DNA from: Deltaproteobacteria bacterium
Lineage (GTDB): Bacteria > Desulfobacterota > Desulfobulbia > Desulfobulbales > SURF-16
Direction: 5' to 3'
Assembly (NCBI GenBank): GCA_029939635.1
Contig: JAOZSN010000066.1
Coordinates: 1,321 to 15,250, forward strand
DNA length: 13,930 nt
The position numbers and the translations under genes were made by a program. Below, one piece after another: positions 8,621 to 13,930 of this stretch. Below the pieces are notes generated by a model. That model was not told where the DNA came from. It searched no databases and saw only the letters and a list, made by a program, of their open reading frames with translations. Numbering within the stretch: position 1 is the stretch's first letter; the number at the start of each line of letters is the position of its first letter.

Positions 8621-8658
8621 TTAACGCAGGCTGGGTTTGCCAGCCATGCTGGGCAAAC
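8615..8658. repeat. Two adjacent hairpins at the gene-remnant boundary
   Basis: GCCTGC-TTAAC-GCAGGC (8615-8631) is a perfect 6-bp stem. It is followed by GTTTGCCAGC-CAT-GCTGGGCAAAC (8635-8658), a 10-bp stem with one bulged G. They abut the PEP-CTERM terminator, giving three hairpins in 80 bp. The first spans the stop that truncates the receiver frame. Their function is unknown. Confidence 0.6.
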
Positions 8659-8693
8659 AAAAAATGCCCCTGTCAAGAACATTGACAGGGGCA
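8659..8693 (-). terminator. Intrinsic terminator of the first PEP-CTERM gene
   Basis: On the minus strand, TGCCCCTGTCAA pairs perfectly with TTGACAGGGGCA (12 bp, 5-nt loop), followed directly by TTTTTT. It lies about 35 nt after the stop of the PEP-CTERM gene at 8727. Confidence 0.93.
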
Positions 8694-8726
8694 CACATAC
8701 CCATTGGCATACAAAATAGATGCTAT

Positions 8727-9488
8727 TTATCGGAGCTGACGACGGCGAAATCGAGCCAAGCCAGCCAGACCAGTCCCAAAGAGTAGCATGGTGGCAGGTT
8801 CAGGCACAGGGGATTGCCCCCGCAGGTCATCGTTCCCGCAGCCCATGGTAAAGTGGAAGGAAAATTCCAAGAGGGTAGAAAGCCCTAAATCCGTAGCAAT
8901 GGAGGTTAGATCAAAGCCTGTCACCGCAAAGTGATTATCAAGCCCAAAAAAACCAGCATCAGCATTAGAAAGGCCTGAAAACGTCGAGAAGGTGCCTGCG
9001 GCAAGCCAAGCGCCGCCACTGTCTCGACTAACATGGCCGGACTGGGTTTTGTAACTTGGCTCTATAAAAGTCGTGTCCCCGTCAATTTCATATATATCAT
9101 AGCTCTTGGCATCCCAATCTACATCAAAGACATAATCAAATTCTGCGCCGCCGTTGACATCAATGAAGATATCACCAGAATAAATTTGATGAACACTGCT
9201 GCCATTAACAAAATCCCACTCACCCACCATGGACAGAGAGTTTCCATCAAGAAACACCCCCTCAAGATCCCAGGCATTACCACGTAAGGTACCAGGTTCT
9301 GTCTCCTGGTCTTCAAAACCCTGCCCCACGCCGTCATAGCCCATTATAGTTGTAGAGCTCAGCGGAACTGCTGACTGATTGTCAAAAACCGTGATGTTAG
9401 TGCCCAGCGCCAGAGGTGTTGCCTGAACATTGCCAGCCACCAGGATCACCGAGCCACAGAGTAGTGCTGCAAGCGAGTACCCCTTCAT
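8727..9488 (-). CDS. PEP-CTERM sorted secreted protein (paralogue 1)
   Basis: An exported protein of 253 residues. A signal peptide spans residues 1-23 (MKGYSLAALLCGSVILVAG, cut after VQA). The C terminus has the full PEP-CTERM signature: PVPEPATMLLFGTGLAGLA and then an arginine-rich tail (RFRRRQ). In known systems this tail is recognised and removed by an exosortase at the inner membrane before export to the surface or matrix. The body is acidic and beta-rich, and just before the tail carries FTMGCGNDDLRG, a block shared with the second PEP-CTERM protein in this window. The single mature Cys lies in that block. ATG 9488 has AGGA close upstream. It is its own transcription unit, with a sigma-54-like promoter and a perfect terminator. 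Its function beyond surface or matrix location is not visible. Confidence 0.93.
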   Translation of the reverse strand: MKGYSLAALLCGSVILVAGNVQATPLALGTNITVFDNQSAVPLSSTTIMGYDGVGQGFEDQETEPGTLRGNAWDLEGVFLDGNSLSMVGEWDFVNGSSVHQIYSGDIFIDVNGGAEFDYVFDVDWDAKSYDIYEIDGDTTFIEPSYKTQSGHVSRDSGGAWLAAGTFSTFSGLSNADAGFFGLDNHFAVTGFDLTSIATDLGLSTLLEFSFHFTMGCGNDDLRGQSPVPEPATMLLFGTGLAGLARFRRRQLR

Positions 9489-9617
9489 TTTCCTGCCCCC
9501 CTCAAATAAATTTTGTCCACACTTTTCCAGCCCATGCTGGACCCGATAAACAGTCTATTTCCCCAAACAGAGAGCTTACCAACCAAAACCGTGCAATACT
9601 TATTACGTTTATAGCAT

Positions 9618-9632
9618 GCGTATTCTATGCCA
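9618..9632 (-). promoter_or_regulatory. Sigma-54-like promoter of PEP-CTERM gene 1
   Basis: The minus-strand sequence is TGGCATAGAATACGC. The invariant GG (-25/-24) and GC (-13/-12) are at exact spacing, but the -12 box is ACGC, not TTGC. The predicted start near 9606 gives a leader of about 118 nt. It is weaker than its counterpart at 10636, but sits in the equivalent place and shares TGGCAT. Confidence 0.5.
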
Positions 9633-9726
9633 CATTGCCAGGTTTTCCAGGTTATCAAATCAGGTTAGACAGTTAGCTAGGCAAAATAAGGGTCGTCTTA
9701 CATAACAATGAGGCATTATTTTCGAT

Positions 9727-9736
9727 ATTCAGGAAA
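9727..9736. promoter_or_regulatory. Possible degenerate activator site of PEP-CTERM gene 1
   Basis: ATTCAGGAAA differs at two of ten positions from the TTTCCGGAAA palindrome upstream of PEP-CTERM gene 2. Its centre lies about 125.5 bp from the predicted start, against 126.5 bp for the nearer site at gene 2. A 10-bp near-match has limited weight alone; the position is what makes it notable. Confidence 0.3.
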
Positions 9737-9754
9737 AATACGTTCAAGTAAACG

Positions 9755-9784
9755 AAAAAAGGCCTGGCATAATGCCAGGCCTTT
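9755..9784 (-). terminator. Intrinsic terminator of the second PEP-CTERM gene
   Basis: On the minus strand, AAAGGCCTGGCA pairs perfectly with TGCCAGGCCTTT (12 bp, 3-nt loop). Three further T residues then extend the run of T after the GC-rich stem. It lies about 35 nt after the stop at 9820. Confidence 0.93.
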
Positions 9785-9819
9785 AAATCACCCTTGAGGA
9801 GAGGGGAAAAACTAAAGAG

Positions 9820-10563
9820 CTACTTTCTCTGGCGCCGCTTACGCATGCCAGCCAGACCAATCAGACCACTTCCAAAGAGAAGCATGGTGGCGGGTTCAGG
9901 CACCGGGGCAGTGCCGTTAATATTATCATTCCCACAGGACATGGTCCAATGGGCATCAAAGCCGACAAATTCAGCGAGGGAAAGTGATGAGAGGTCAAAG
10001 GTTACTGTACGCCAGTACGAATCATTTTCAAATCCGGCAAGTGTTGTACCATTGGAACCAGCAACCATGTTACCACTTGTCATGGCATAGGGGCTCGAGG
10101 CGGCAGAAAAATATATGTCAGTACTCCACTCAACAACCTCGTAAAGCCCCGCATCCACAGCATCAATTATATCTCTATCATCATCAGCAAAATAGCCTTC
10201 TGTATAATTCCCAAAATCAAAGGCATATTCATACGTAGCACTATCACCATCAAATGATAGGGCTAAATCGCCAGCATGATAAAGATGGCTTCCATATTTT
10301 TGTACGCCAGTATCAATATTGAACCCTGACTGCAACCCAATGGATAAAGTGGTGCCATCTAATTTATAAAAGAGATATTCAGCATCAAAGGCTTGGCCAC
10401 CTGCACCGGGCCCCTCTGTATGGCCTTCATCATCGGCAAACATTGTCCAATCATCAAACACACCGAGAGAGGTCGCCTGGGCAACAGAACTGCTCAGGGC
10501 AACTGCGCCCACCAAGATCAGACCATGAACCAGATACTTTTTTACAGTGCTTGCATTCTTCAT
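9820..10563 (-). CDS. PEP-CTERM sorted secreted protein (paralogue 2)
   Basis: An exported protein of 247 residues. A 30-residue signal peptide (positive MKNASTVKKYLV, then a hydrophobic stretch ending SSSVAQA) precedes an acidic, aromatic-rich body. The C-terminal sorting signal is PVPEPATMLLFGSGLIGLAG followed by a basic tail (MRKRRQRK). Just before it is HWTMSCGNDNING, the same block as in paralogue 1 with its single mature Cys. This suggests the two are divergent paralogues with a common C-terminal half. I start at ATG 10563, which follows GGAAGA, and not at the ATG at 10614, which would bury the signal peptide behind a 17-residue extension. The predicted sigma-54 start near 10624 fits this, giving a leader of about 61 nt. 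An exosortase must be encoded elsewhere. Confidence 0.93.
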   Translation of the reverse strand: MKNASTVKKYLVHGLILVGAVALSSSVAQATSLGVFDDWTMFADDEGHTEGPGAGGQAFDAEYLFYKLDGTTLSIGLQSGFNIDTGVQKYGSHLYHAGDLALSFDGDSATYEYAFDFGNYTEGYFADDDRDIIDAVDAGLYEVVEWSTDIYFSAASSPYAMTSGNMVAGSNGTTLAGFENDSYWRTVTFDLSSLSLAEFVGFDAHWTMSCGNDNINGTAPVPEPATMLLFGSGLIGLAGMRKRRQRK

Positions 10564-10635
10564 TTTTTCTTCCCGCGATGTTATGGTGCTTATAAGGAAA
10601 CACATATAGTACACTTATTTTCCTGTTTTATATTT

Positions 10636-10650
10636 GCATCTCCCATGCCA
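10636..10650 (-). promoter_or_regulatory. Sigma-54 promoter of PEP-CTERM gene 2
   Basis: The minus-strand sequence TGGCATGGGAGATGC, followed by A, matches the consensus TGGCACG-N4-TTGCA at all but two positions, with the invariant GG and GC correctly spaced. The predicted start is near 10624. Two palindromic candidate activator sites lie 100-125 bp upstream. Confidence 0.75.
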
Positions 10651-10699
10651 CAAGATGCAACTTTCTAACCATTTTACGCAATATCAACCACTTGCGCCG

Positions 10700-10742
10700 T
10701 AAGCGTTTCGCTTAGCCTGAAAAATCCTGAGCTAAACGCTTA
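10700..10742. repeat. Imperfect inverted repeat between the M48 and PEP-CTERM 2 genes
   Basis: TAAGCGTTTCGCTTAGC at 10700-10716 faces GCTAAACGCTTA at 10731-10742. The arms match except for a short insertion (CGCT) in the left arm, which also folds on itself as TAAGCG-TTT-CGCTTA. It has no T run, so it is not a standard terminator for the M48 gene. It may be a regulatory site of the PEP-CTERM promoter. Confidence 0.5.
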
Positions 10743-10745
10743 GAA

Positions 10746-10777
10746 TTTCCGGAAACACGTACCCGCATTTCCGGAAA
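10746..10777. promoter_or_regulatory. Twin TTTCCGGAAA palindromes, candidate enhancer-binding sites
   Basis: Two identical perfect 10-bp palindromes lie at 10746-10755 and 10768-10777. Their centres are 22 bp apart, about two helical turns. They sit at about -126 and -148 relative to the predicted sigma-54 start. This is the usual geometry for paired dimers of a sigma-54 activator. PEP-CTERM systems often encode such an activator (PrsR), but none is in this window. Confidence 0.6.
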
Positions 10778-10794
10778 ACCAAGAAAAGTGGAAT

Positions 10795-11847
10795 TTACAA
10801 AGTACTGTTATGGAGGGCGTGGAAGGCTTCAAGCCGTTGGGATGTCGGGGGATGACTAGCAAAATACCTAGACAAACCATCAGAATTACGACCTTTTGTG
10901 GCCAACATCAAAAGTTCGCCATAGGCTGCACAGGACTTTCCTTGATCGAGGAAATAAGAGCAGGCAAAGGCATCAGCCTCATCCTCAAAACTACGCGAAT
11001 ACCTGCTTTCTGCCAGGACCATGGGCAGACTGGCAGCCACTGAGGTAAGGCTGCCCATGTCTCCTGTAAGGGTAGAGATAAGCAGAAAAATTCCGGAATG
11101 CTGGATAACATGACGCAAGGCATGACGATTAGTGACATGCCCCAACTCGTGGGCTATAACCCCTTGCAAGCCTTCATCACCCTGTCCCTGGCTGAGAATA
11201 ACGAGCTCATCGGTCATCACCACCTGACCAGAGGGTAAAGCAAAGGCATTGGCACCCAGCTCATTACCTTGACGCAGCTCTAACTGACATGACGGTACGG
11301 CAAGCTGCTGACACACCTGCTGAAAAAGGGAGTGGGTCTGGTGTTGTTGCTCCAGGGGCAATGCAGAGGGAGAGAAAAACTGTTCATCCAAAACAGCCAA
11401 GGTCTGACTGCCCAGCAAGGTCATGGCCTGGCTCGGCATGGCATAAGCAGCTTGCCGAGCCAGAAAAGGGATACCCGTGGCGATAAAAAACCAAACAAAG
11501 AGCAGACAGCCAACTAGGGCAACAGTGACCAAACCCCAGCGGCGCTCAAAGAAATCCACCAGCAGCAAACCTTTACGGGTGGGGAAAAAATGAGCCAAGG
11601 CTGCGGCAGAGTCTGGCTCCAAAAGACAATGGGCCGTTGCACTTGTCTTGAGCTCCACCTTGGCTGAACCCAGCGGTGGAGCAAGATGGCACAAGGCAAC
11701 TCCTTGCTCCAAGATCAGAATGCCTTGGTCATCATGCACAGCAACACAACCATGGCTCAATGTCAGTGTAACGGCTTGGGCCTTAGAGCTTCGGCCATCA
11801 AAGAAAAGGGCGGAAACCTCAACTTTTTCTTCATGGTTCTTTACCAT
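10795..11847 (-). CDS. Membrane-anchored M48-family zinc metallopeptidase
   Basis: A 350-residue protein. The N-terminal 100 residues form a small beta-rich domain of the type often fused to M48 peptidases. One membrane helix follows at about 104-128, then the peptidase domain. The zinc and catalytic motif is HELGH (233-237) in VIAHELGHVTNRHALRHV. A second hydrophobic stretch is at 252-280, and the third zinc ligand is probably Glu288 in SRSFEDEADAFA. The end contains YFASHPPTSQRLEAFHAL, the M48 C-terminal signature. It probably degrades or trims envelope proteins, with the catalytic domain likely on the periplasmic side; the substrate is unknown. It lies 17 nt after the zinc-ribbon DUF898 gene on the same strand, so the two likely work together. 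ATG 11847 follows GGTGGAAGG closely. Confidence 0.93.
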   Translation of the reverse strand: MVKNHEEKVEVSALFFDGRSSKAQAVTLTLSHGCVAVHDDQGILILEQGVALCHLAPPLGSAKVELKTSATAHCLLEPDSAAALAHFFPTRKGLLLVDFFERRWGLVTVALVGCLLFVWFFIATGIPFLARQAAYAMPSQAMTLLGSQTLAVLDEQFFSPSALPLEQQHQTHSLFQQVCQQLAVPSCQLELRQGNELGANAFALPSGQVVMTDELVILSQGQGDEGLQGVIAHELGHVTNRHALRHVIQHSGIFLLISTLTGDMGSLTSVAASLPMVLAESRYSRSFEDEADAFACSYFLDQGKSCAAYGELLMLATKGRNSDGLSRYFASHPPTSQRLEAFHALHNSTL

Positions 11848-11863
11848 CCTTCCACCCTGTGGC

Positions 11864-13102
11864 TTATAGCCCTATCTCAAAATCAAAAAAATCAAGGGCA
11901 GCCTCACCAAGGCCTGTTTGATCCTGTTCATTGCGAGCCATAAAAACATCCAAACCTCCGGCCACCTGTAGCTGCAACTTGTGGAGAACATAGCGACTGC
12001 GACGAATTTTTGTCCAGGGATAGAGAAGGCCGAAAGAGATCACCAAGGCGAGAATATTCGTCACCCGGATGATCATCAGGTCACGAGCCCGCATGGTCGA
12101 GCTGAAGGTCACATTGCCCAGGGTAGAATTTTCCCAACAATAATTGGTGATACGGGCATAGATGTACTGCTGAATAAAAGTAGTAACCAGCAGGACACCC
12201 ACATAAAAAAAGCCAATAACAGCTATCAGGGCCACACCCCAGGCAGCTCCGCCTCCACCTGAGCGAAACATCTCCCCATCAGCGAAGCCAAACATGAAAA
12301 ACAGCCCGACCAGGGGAACAAAAAGACCAAGCAACATCAACAAAGCACGAATATAGATGCCATAAAAATAGCTAGACTTACCCTTAAAATCATTCTTGCT
12401 GTTACCAAAGGCCATATTACCCATGAAATACTGCTTCTGACGAAAGGCCCAGTATGGAAAGATGAGTCCCAAGGTCAAAGGGATGAGCACGGGTAACGCT
12501 AAGTAAATAATATAACTTTCCTTCAGGGTTCCGAGAAAATGGAAACGGATACCACGATAGGCAGAATTATAGGCCTGAAAACGGTGGGACTTAAAGAGCA
12601 AGAAGGGAAAGATCAGGCCAAAAAGCAGCATGACAACCAGAGCCATGGGGGGGAAGGTCGCATTAATTGCGGAATATATCAGGAAACCGCCAAAGACCAC
12701 AATATAGCCACGAAGCAGAATTAGAGGATCTGCCAGATAGGCAAAAGGGGTGTCAGCAGTGGCGGTGTGGCTGAAAAAATAATTGCGGGTACGAACCTTG
12801 GCCCAAGGCGTATAGATGCCGAAGGTGACAATGGTCATAAAAAGGTTCACGATCCAAATTCGAAAAAACTCTCCTGCCTGGCCGGAAAAAACAATATCCG
12901 TCGCCATGATGTGATTCTCATCCGCGGACTGATCCTCCTCAGAGACAAACAAAGGCTCGGGAACAACAGAGACGTGTGACGGGAGATGAGAAATATCTTG
13001 GGCAATAAAGACCTCTTGGCATTTCGGGCAGCGAATTTGCTTACCCTGCCACTTATCATCAATTTTTCCCACGGCCTGGCAAGCCGGACAGTTTATCTTC
13101 AT
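11864..13102 (-). CDS. Zinc-ribbon DUF898 (YjgN-like) membrane protein
   Basis: A 412-residue membrane protein. The first 35 residues are an MJ0042-type zinc ribbon with CPAC (5-8) and CPKC (25-28). A polar linker of about 35 residues follows. The rest is the DUF898 (YjgN) domain, opening with GEFFRIWIVNLFMTIVTFGIYTPWAKVRTRNYF and holding six or more hydrophobic segments. A second typical block, LGLIFPYWAFRQKQYFMGN, is visible, and the repeat-like ending is LLYPWTKIRRSRYVLHKL. The function of the family is not established. I use ATG 13102 with AAGG upstream and not an ATG 42 codons earlier: the extension would place the zinc ribbon inside the protein and runs through repeat DNA. It is the first gene of a two-gene operon with the M48 peptidase, a pairing that suggests a shared envelope role. 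Confidence 0.92.
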   Translation of the reverse strand: MKINCPACQAVGKIDDKWQGKQIRCPKCQEVFIAQDISHLPSHVSVVPEPLFVSEEDQSADENHIMATDIVFSGQAGEFFRIWIVNLFMTIVTFGIYTPWAKVRTRNYFFSHTATADTPFAYLADPLILLRGYIVVFGGFLIYSAINATFPPMALVVMLLFGLIFPFLLFKSHRFQAYNSAYRGIRFHFLGTLKESYIIYLALPVLIPLTLGLIFPYWAFRQKQYFMGNMAFGNSKNDFKGKSSYFYGIYIRALLMLLGLFVPLVGLFFMFGFADGEMFRSGGGGAAWGVALIAVIGFFYVGVLLVTTFIQQYIYARITNYCWENSTLGNVTFSSTMRARDLMIIRVTNILALVISFGLLYPWTKIRRSRYVLHKLQLQVAGGLDVFMARNEQDQTGLGEAALDFFDFEIGL

Positions 13103-13148
13103 ATCAGCACCTTCTTTTCCGAGATCATGTAACCAAAAAGGAATTGCA

Positions 13149-13190
13149 ACAGAAGACAGGATACAGGAATCAGGAGATAGAAACCAGGAT
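13149..13190. repeat. Degenerate 7-bp tandem repeat
   Basis: Six consecutive heptamers can be read: ACAGAAG, ACAGGAT, ACAGGAA, TCAGGAG, ATAGAAA and CCAGGAT. The consensus is close to ACAGGAN. They sit in the leader of the DUF898 gene, about 47 bp before its start. Confidence 0.7.
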
Positions 13191-13250
13191 AACGATCTTT
13201 TCCTCTCCGCACCACGAGTACACTGCACAGCTTTAATCTATGCGTAGATT

Positions 13251-13322
13251 TGTATGAGCGAGCTTGCCTGCGAAGAAATGCTGCTGGCAACGTAAGCATT
13301 TCGCGAGCAAGCTCCTCCTACA
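13251..13322. repeat. Inverted pair of REP-like palindromes
   Basis: The left arm TGTATGAGCGAGCTTGCC (plus strand, from 13251) faces a right arm that reads TGTAGGAGGAGCTTGCTC on the minus strand (from 13322). The arms continue as related TGCGA/CGCGA and AAATGCT segments, joined by about 12 bp. Each arm has a GTAG- or GTAT-type head followed by GAGCTTGCTCGCGA-like imperfect palindromes, as in REP elements mobilised by RAYT transposases and abundant in Pseudomonas. No transposase is in the window. Confidence 0.7.
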
Positions 13323-13374
13323 GCCTAGGGCTCATTCGAGAATTTAAAGTTTACAGTGTCCGAGTGAACTCTTA

Positions 13375-13930
13375 CTACTTCGCCAGGGCCTGACGAATCT
13401 CCTCTTCGTTATCGAAAAAGATATCCACCAACTGCGGGTCAAAATGTTTCCCGCGCTCTGCAAGTAGAAATTTCTTCACAGTGGCAGGGTCATAGGCCTT
13501 ACGATAGACCCTATCATGACTTAAGGCATCAAAGACATCTGCCAAACTAACGATGCGGGCATAGATATGGATATTTTCACCGCTGAGGCCATTTGGGTAG
13601 CCGCTGCCATCAAAGCGCTCATGGTGCTGAACAGCAATAATGGCAGCCGCCTTCATTATTTCACGACCTGAGGAGGCGAGCATCTCATAGCCCACCTCGG
13701 CATGGCCCTTCATGGTGGCATACTCCATGGCACTGAGTTTCCCTGATGCATTCAAAATCTCATCAGGGACAGCGACCTTGCCAATATCATGCATGGGTGC
13801 GGCGAGACGTAGGATCTCCACCTCGCGAGGGGACAGGCCGGCGTGGCACCCCAAAATATTACAAATGATGGCAACCCTTTTAAGGTGATTGCCGGTTTCA
13901 AGAGAACGGGCCTCAGCGATCTCACCCAAG
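13375..13930 (-). CDS. HD-GYP cyclic di-GMP phosphodiesterase, 5' end outside window
   Basis: The visible 184 residues are a nearly complete HD-GYP domain, predicted to hydrolyse cyclic di-GMP. Metal-binding and signature motifs are all present: ETGNHLKRV, the HD pair in APMHDIGK (about 44-51), GHAEVGYEML, then QHHERFDGSGYPNGL. Next come IVSLADVFDALSHDRVYRKAY and a C-terminal HFDPQLVDIFF. The frame runs off the right edge, and the first visible Met sits inside the conserved LGEIAEARSLETGNH region, so the true start and any upstream receiver or sensor domain lie beyond 13930. Together with the GGDEF protein at the other end of the window it points to cyclic di-GMP signalling. The two genes are not in one operon. 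About 270 bp of repeats separate it from the DUF898 gene. Confidence 0.93.
   Translation of the reverse strand, partial: LGEIAEARSLETGNHLKRVAIICNILGCHAGLSPREVEILRLAAPMHDIGKVAVPDEILNASGKLSAMEYATMKGHAEVGYEMLASSGREIMKAAAIIAVQHHERFDGSGYPNGLSGENIHIYARIVSLADVFDALSHDRVYRKAYDPATVKKFLLAERGKHFDPQLVDIFFDNEEEIRQALAK

Noticed and set aside
8615..8631. Integron attC site, because GTTAAGC fits the core-site pattern
   Set aside because: The match is just one small palindrome; the paired second core, the spacing of a real attC and any cassette array are absent.
13103..13228. N-terminal 42-codon extension of the DUF898 gene
   Set aside because: It runs through the heptamer repeat and would bury the zinc ribbon; ATG 13102 has a proper ribosome site.
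13330..13374. Possible insertion-sequence end in the AT-rich stretch after the HD-GYP stop
   Set aside because: No terminal inverted repeat, target duplication or transposase remnant could be seen.

Overview
The window looks like a Gram-negative, moderate-GC chromosome segment. Supporting features are HrpB, two PEP-CTERM (exosortase-sorted) proteins, sigma-54-type promoters, GGDEF and HD-GYP proteins, a DUF898 membrane protein and REP-like palindromes. The protein style and a possible selenocysteine codon fit the Desulfobacterota (Desulfobulbales-like) best. That placement is an inference, because no rRNA or marker gene is present.

Left part, minus strand (18-5090): a tightly packed operon, transcribed right to left. 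It may start with a 35-codon ORF, followed by a P-type cation ATPase, a PsiE-like membrane protein, a tandem (UspE-like) universal stress protein and a membrane GGDEF diguanylate cyclase. Junctions are 4-nt or 1-nt overlaps or about 30-nt gaps. The ATPase is complete by motif and length, but an in-frame UGA interrupts it at residue 87 in the second membrane helix. The 819 codons after the UGA are fully open, and a hairpin with a GGUC loop lies about 18 nt downstream of it. I read this as a candidate selenoprotein, with sequencing error or a fresh nonsense mutation as the main alternatives.

Middle part: hrpB is transcribed divergently (5176-7668, plus). It converges on a patch of decayed genes on the minus strand (7689-8620): a LamG/DUF1080-like protein without its 5' end, and the C-terminal three quarters of a response-regulator receiver domain. 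A cluster of hairpins follows, the last of which is a strong intrinsic terminator.

Right-middle part (8659-10777): two related PEP-CTERM proteins, each a separate minus-strand unit with its own perfect-stem terminator and a TGGCAT-N7-GC sigma-54-like promoter. The second gene also has two identical TTTCCGGAAA palindromes 22 bp apart, at about -126 and -148 from the predicted start. The first gene has a degenerate copy at almost exactly the same -126 position. This looks like a small regulon under a sigma-54 activator, plausibly PrsR-like. No exosortase or PrsK/PrsR gene is in the window.

Right part (10795-13930): a DUF898 membrane protein with an N-terminal zinc ribbon and an M48 metallopeptidase form a two-gene minus-strand operon. 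Its leader region carries a degenerate 7-bp tandem repeat and an inverted pair of REP-like elements. The window ends inside an HD-GYP c-di-GMP phosphodiesterase. No rRNA, tRNA, CRISPR or insertion-sequence transposase was seen.
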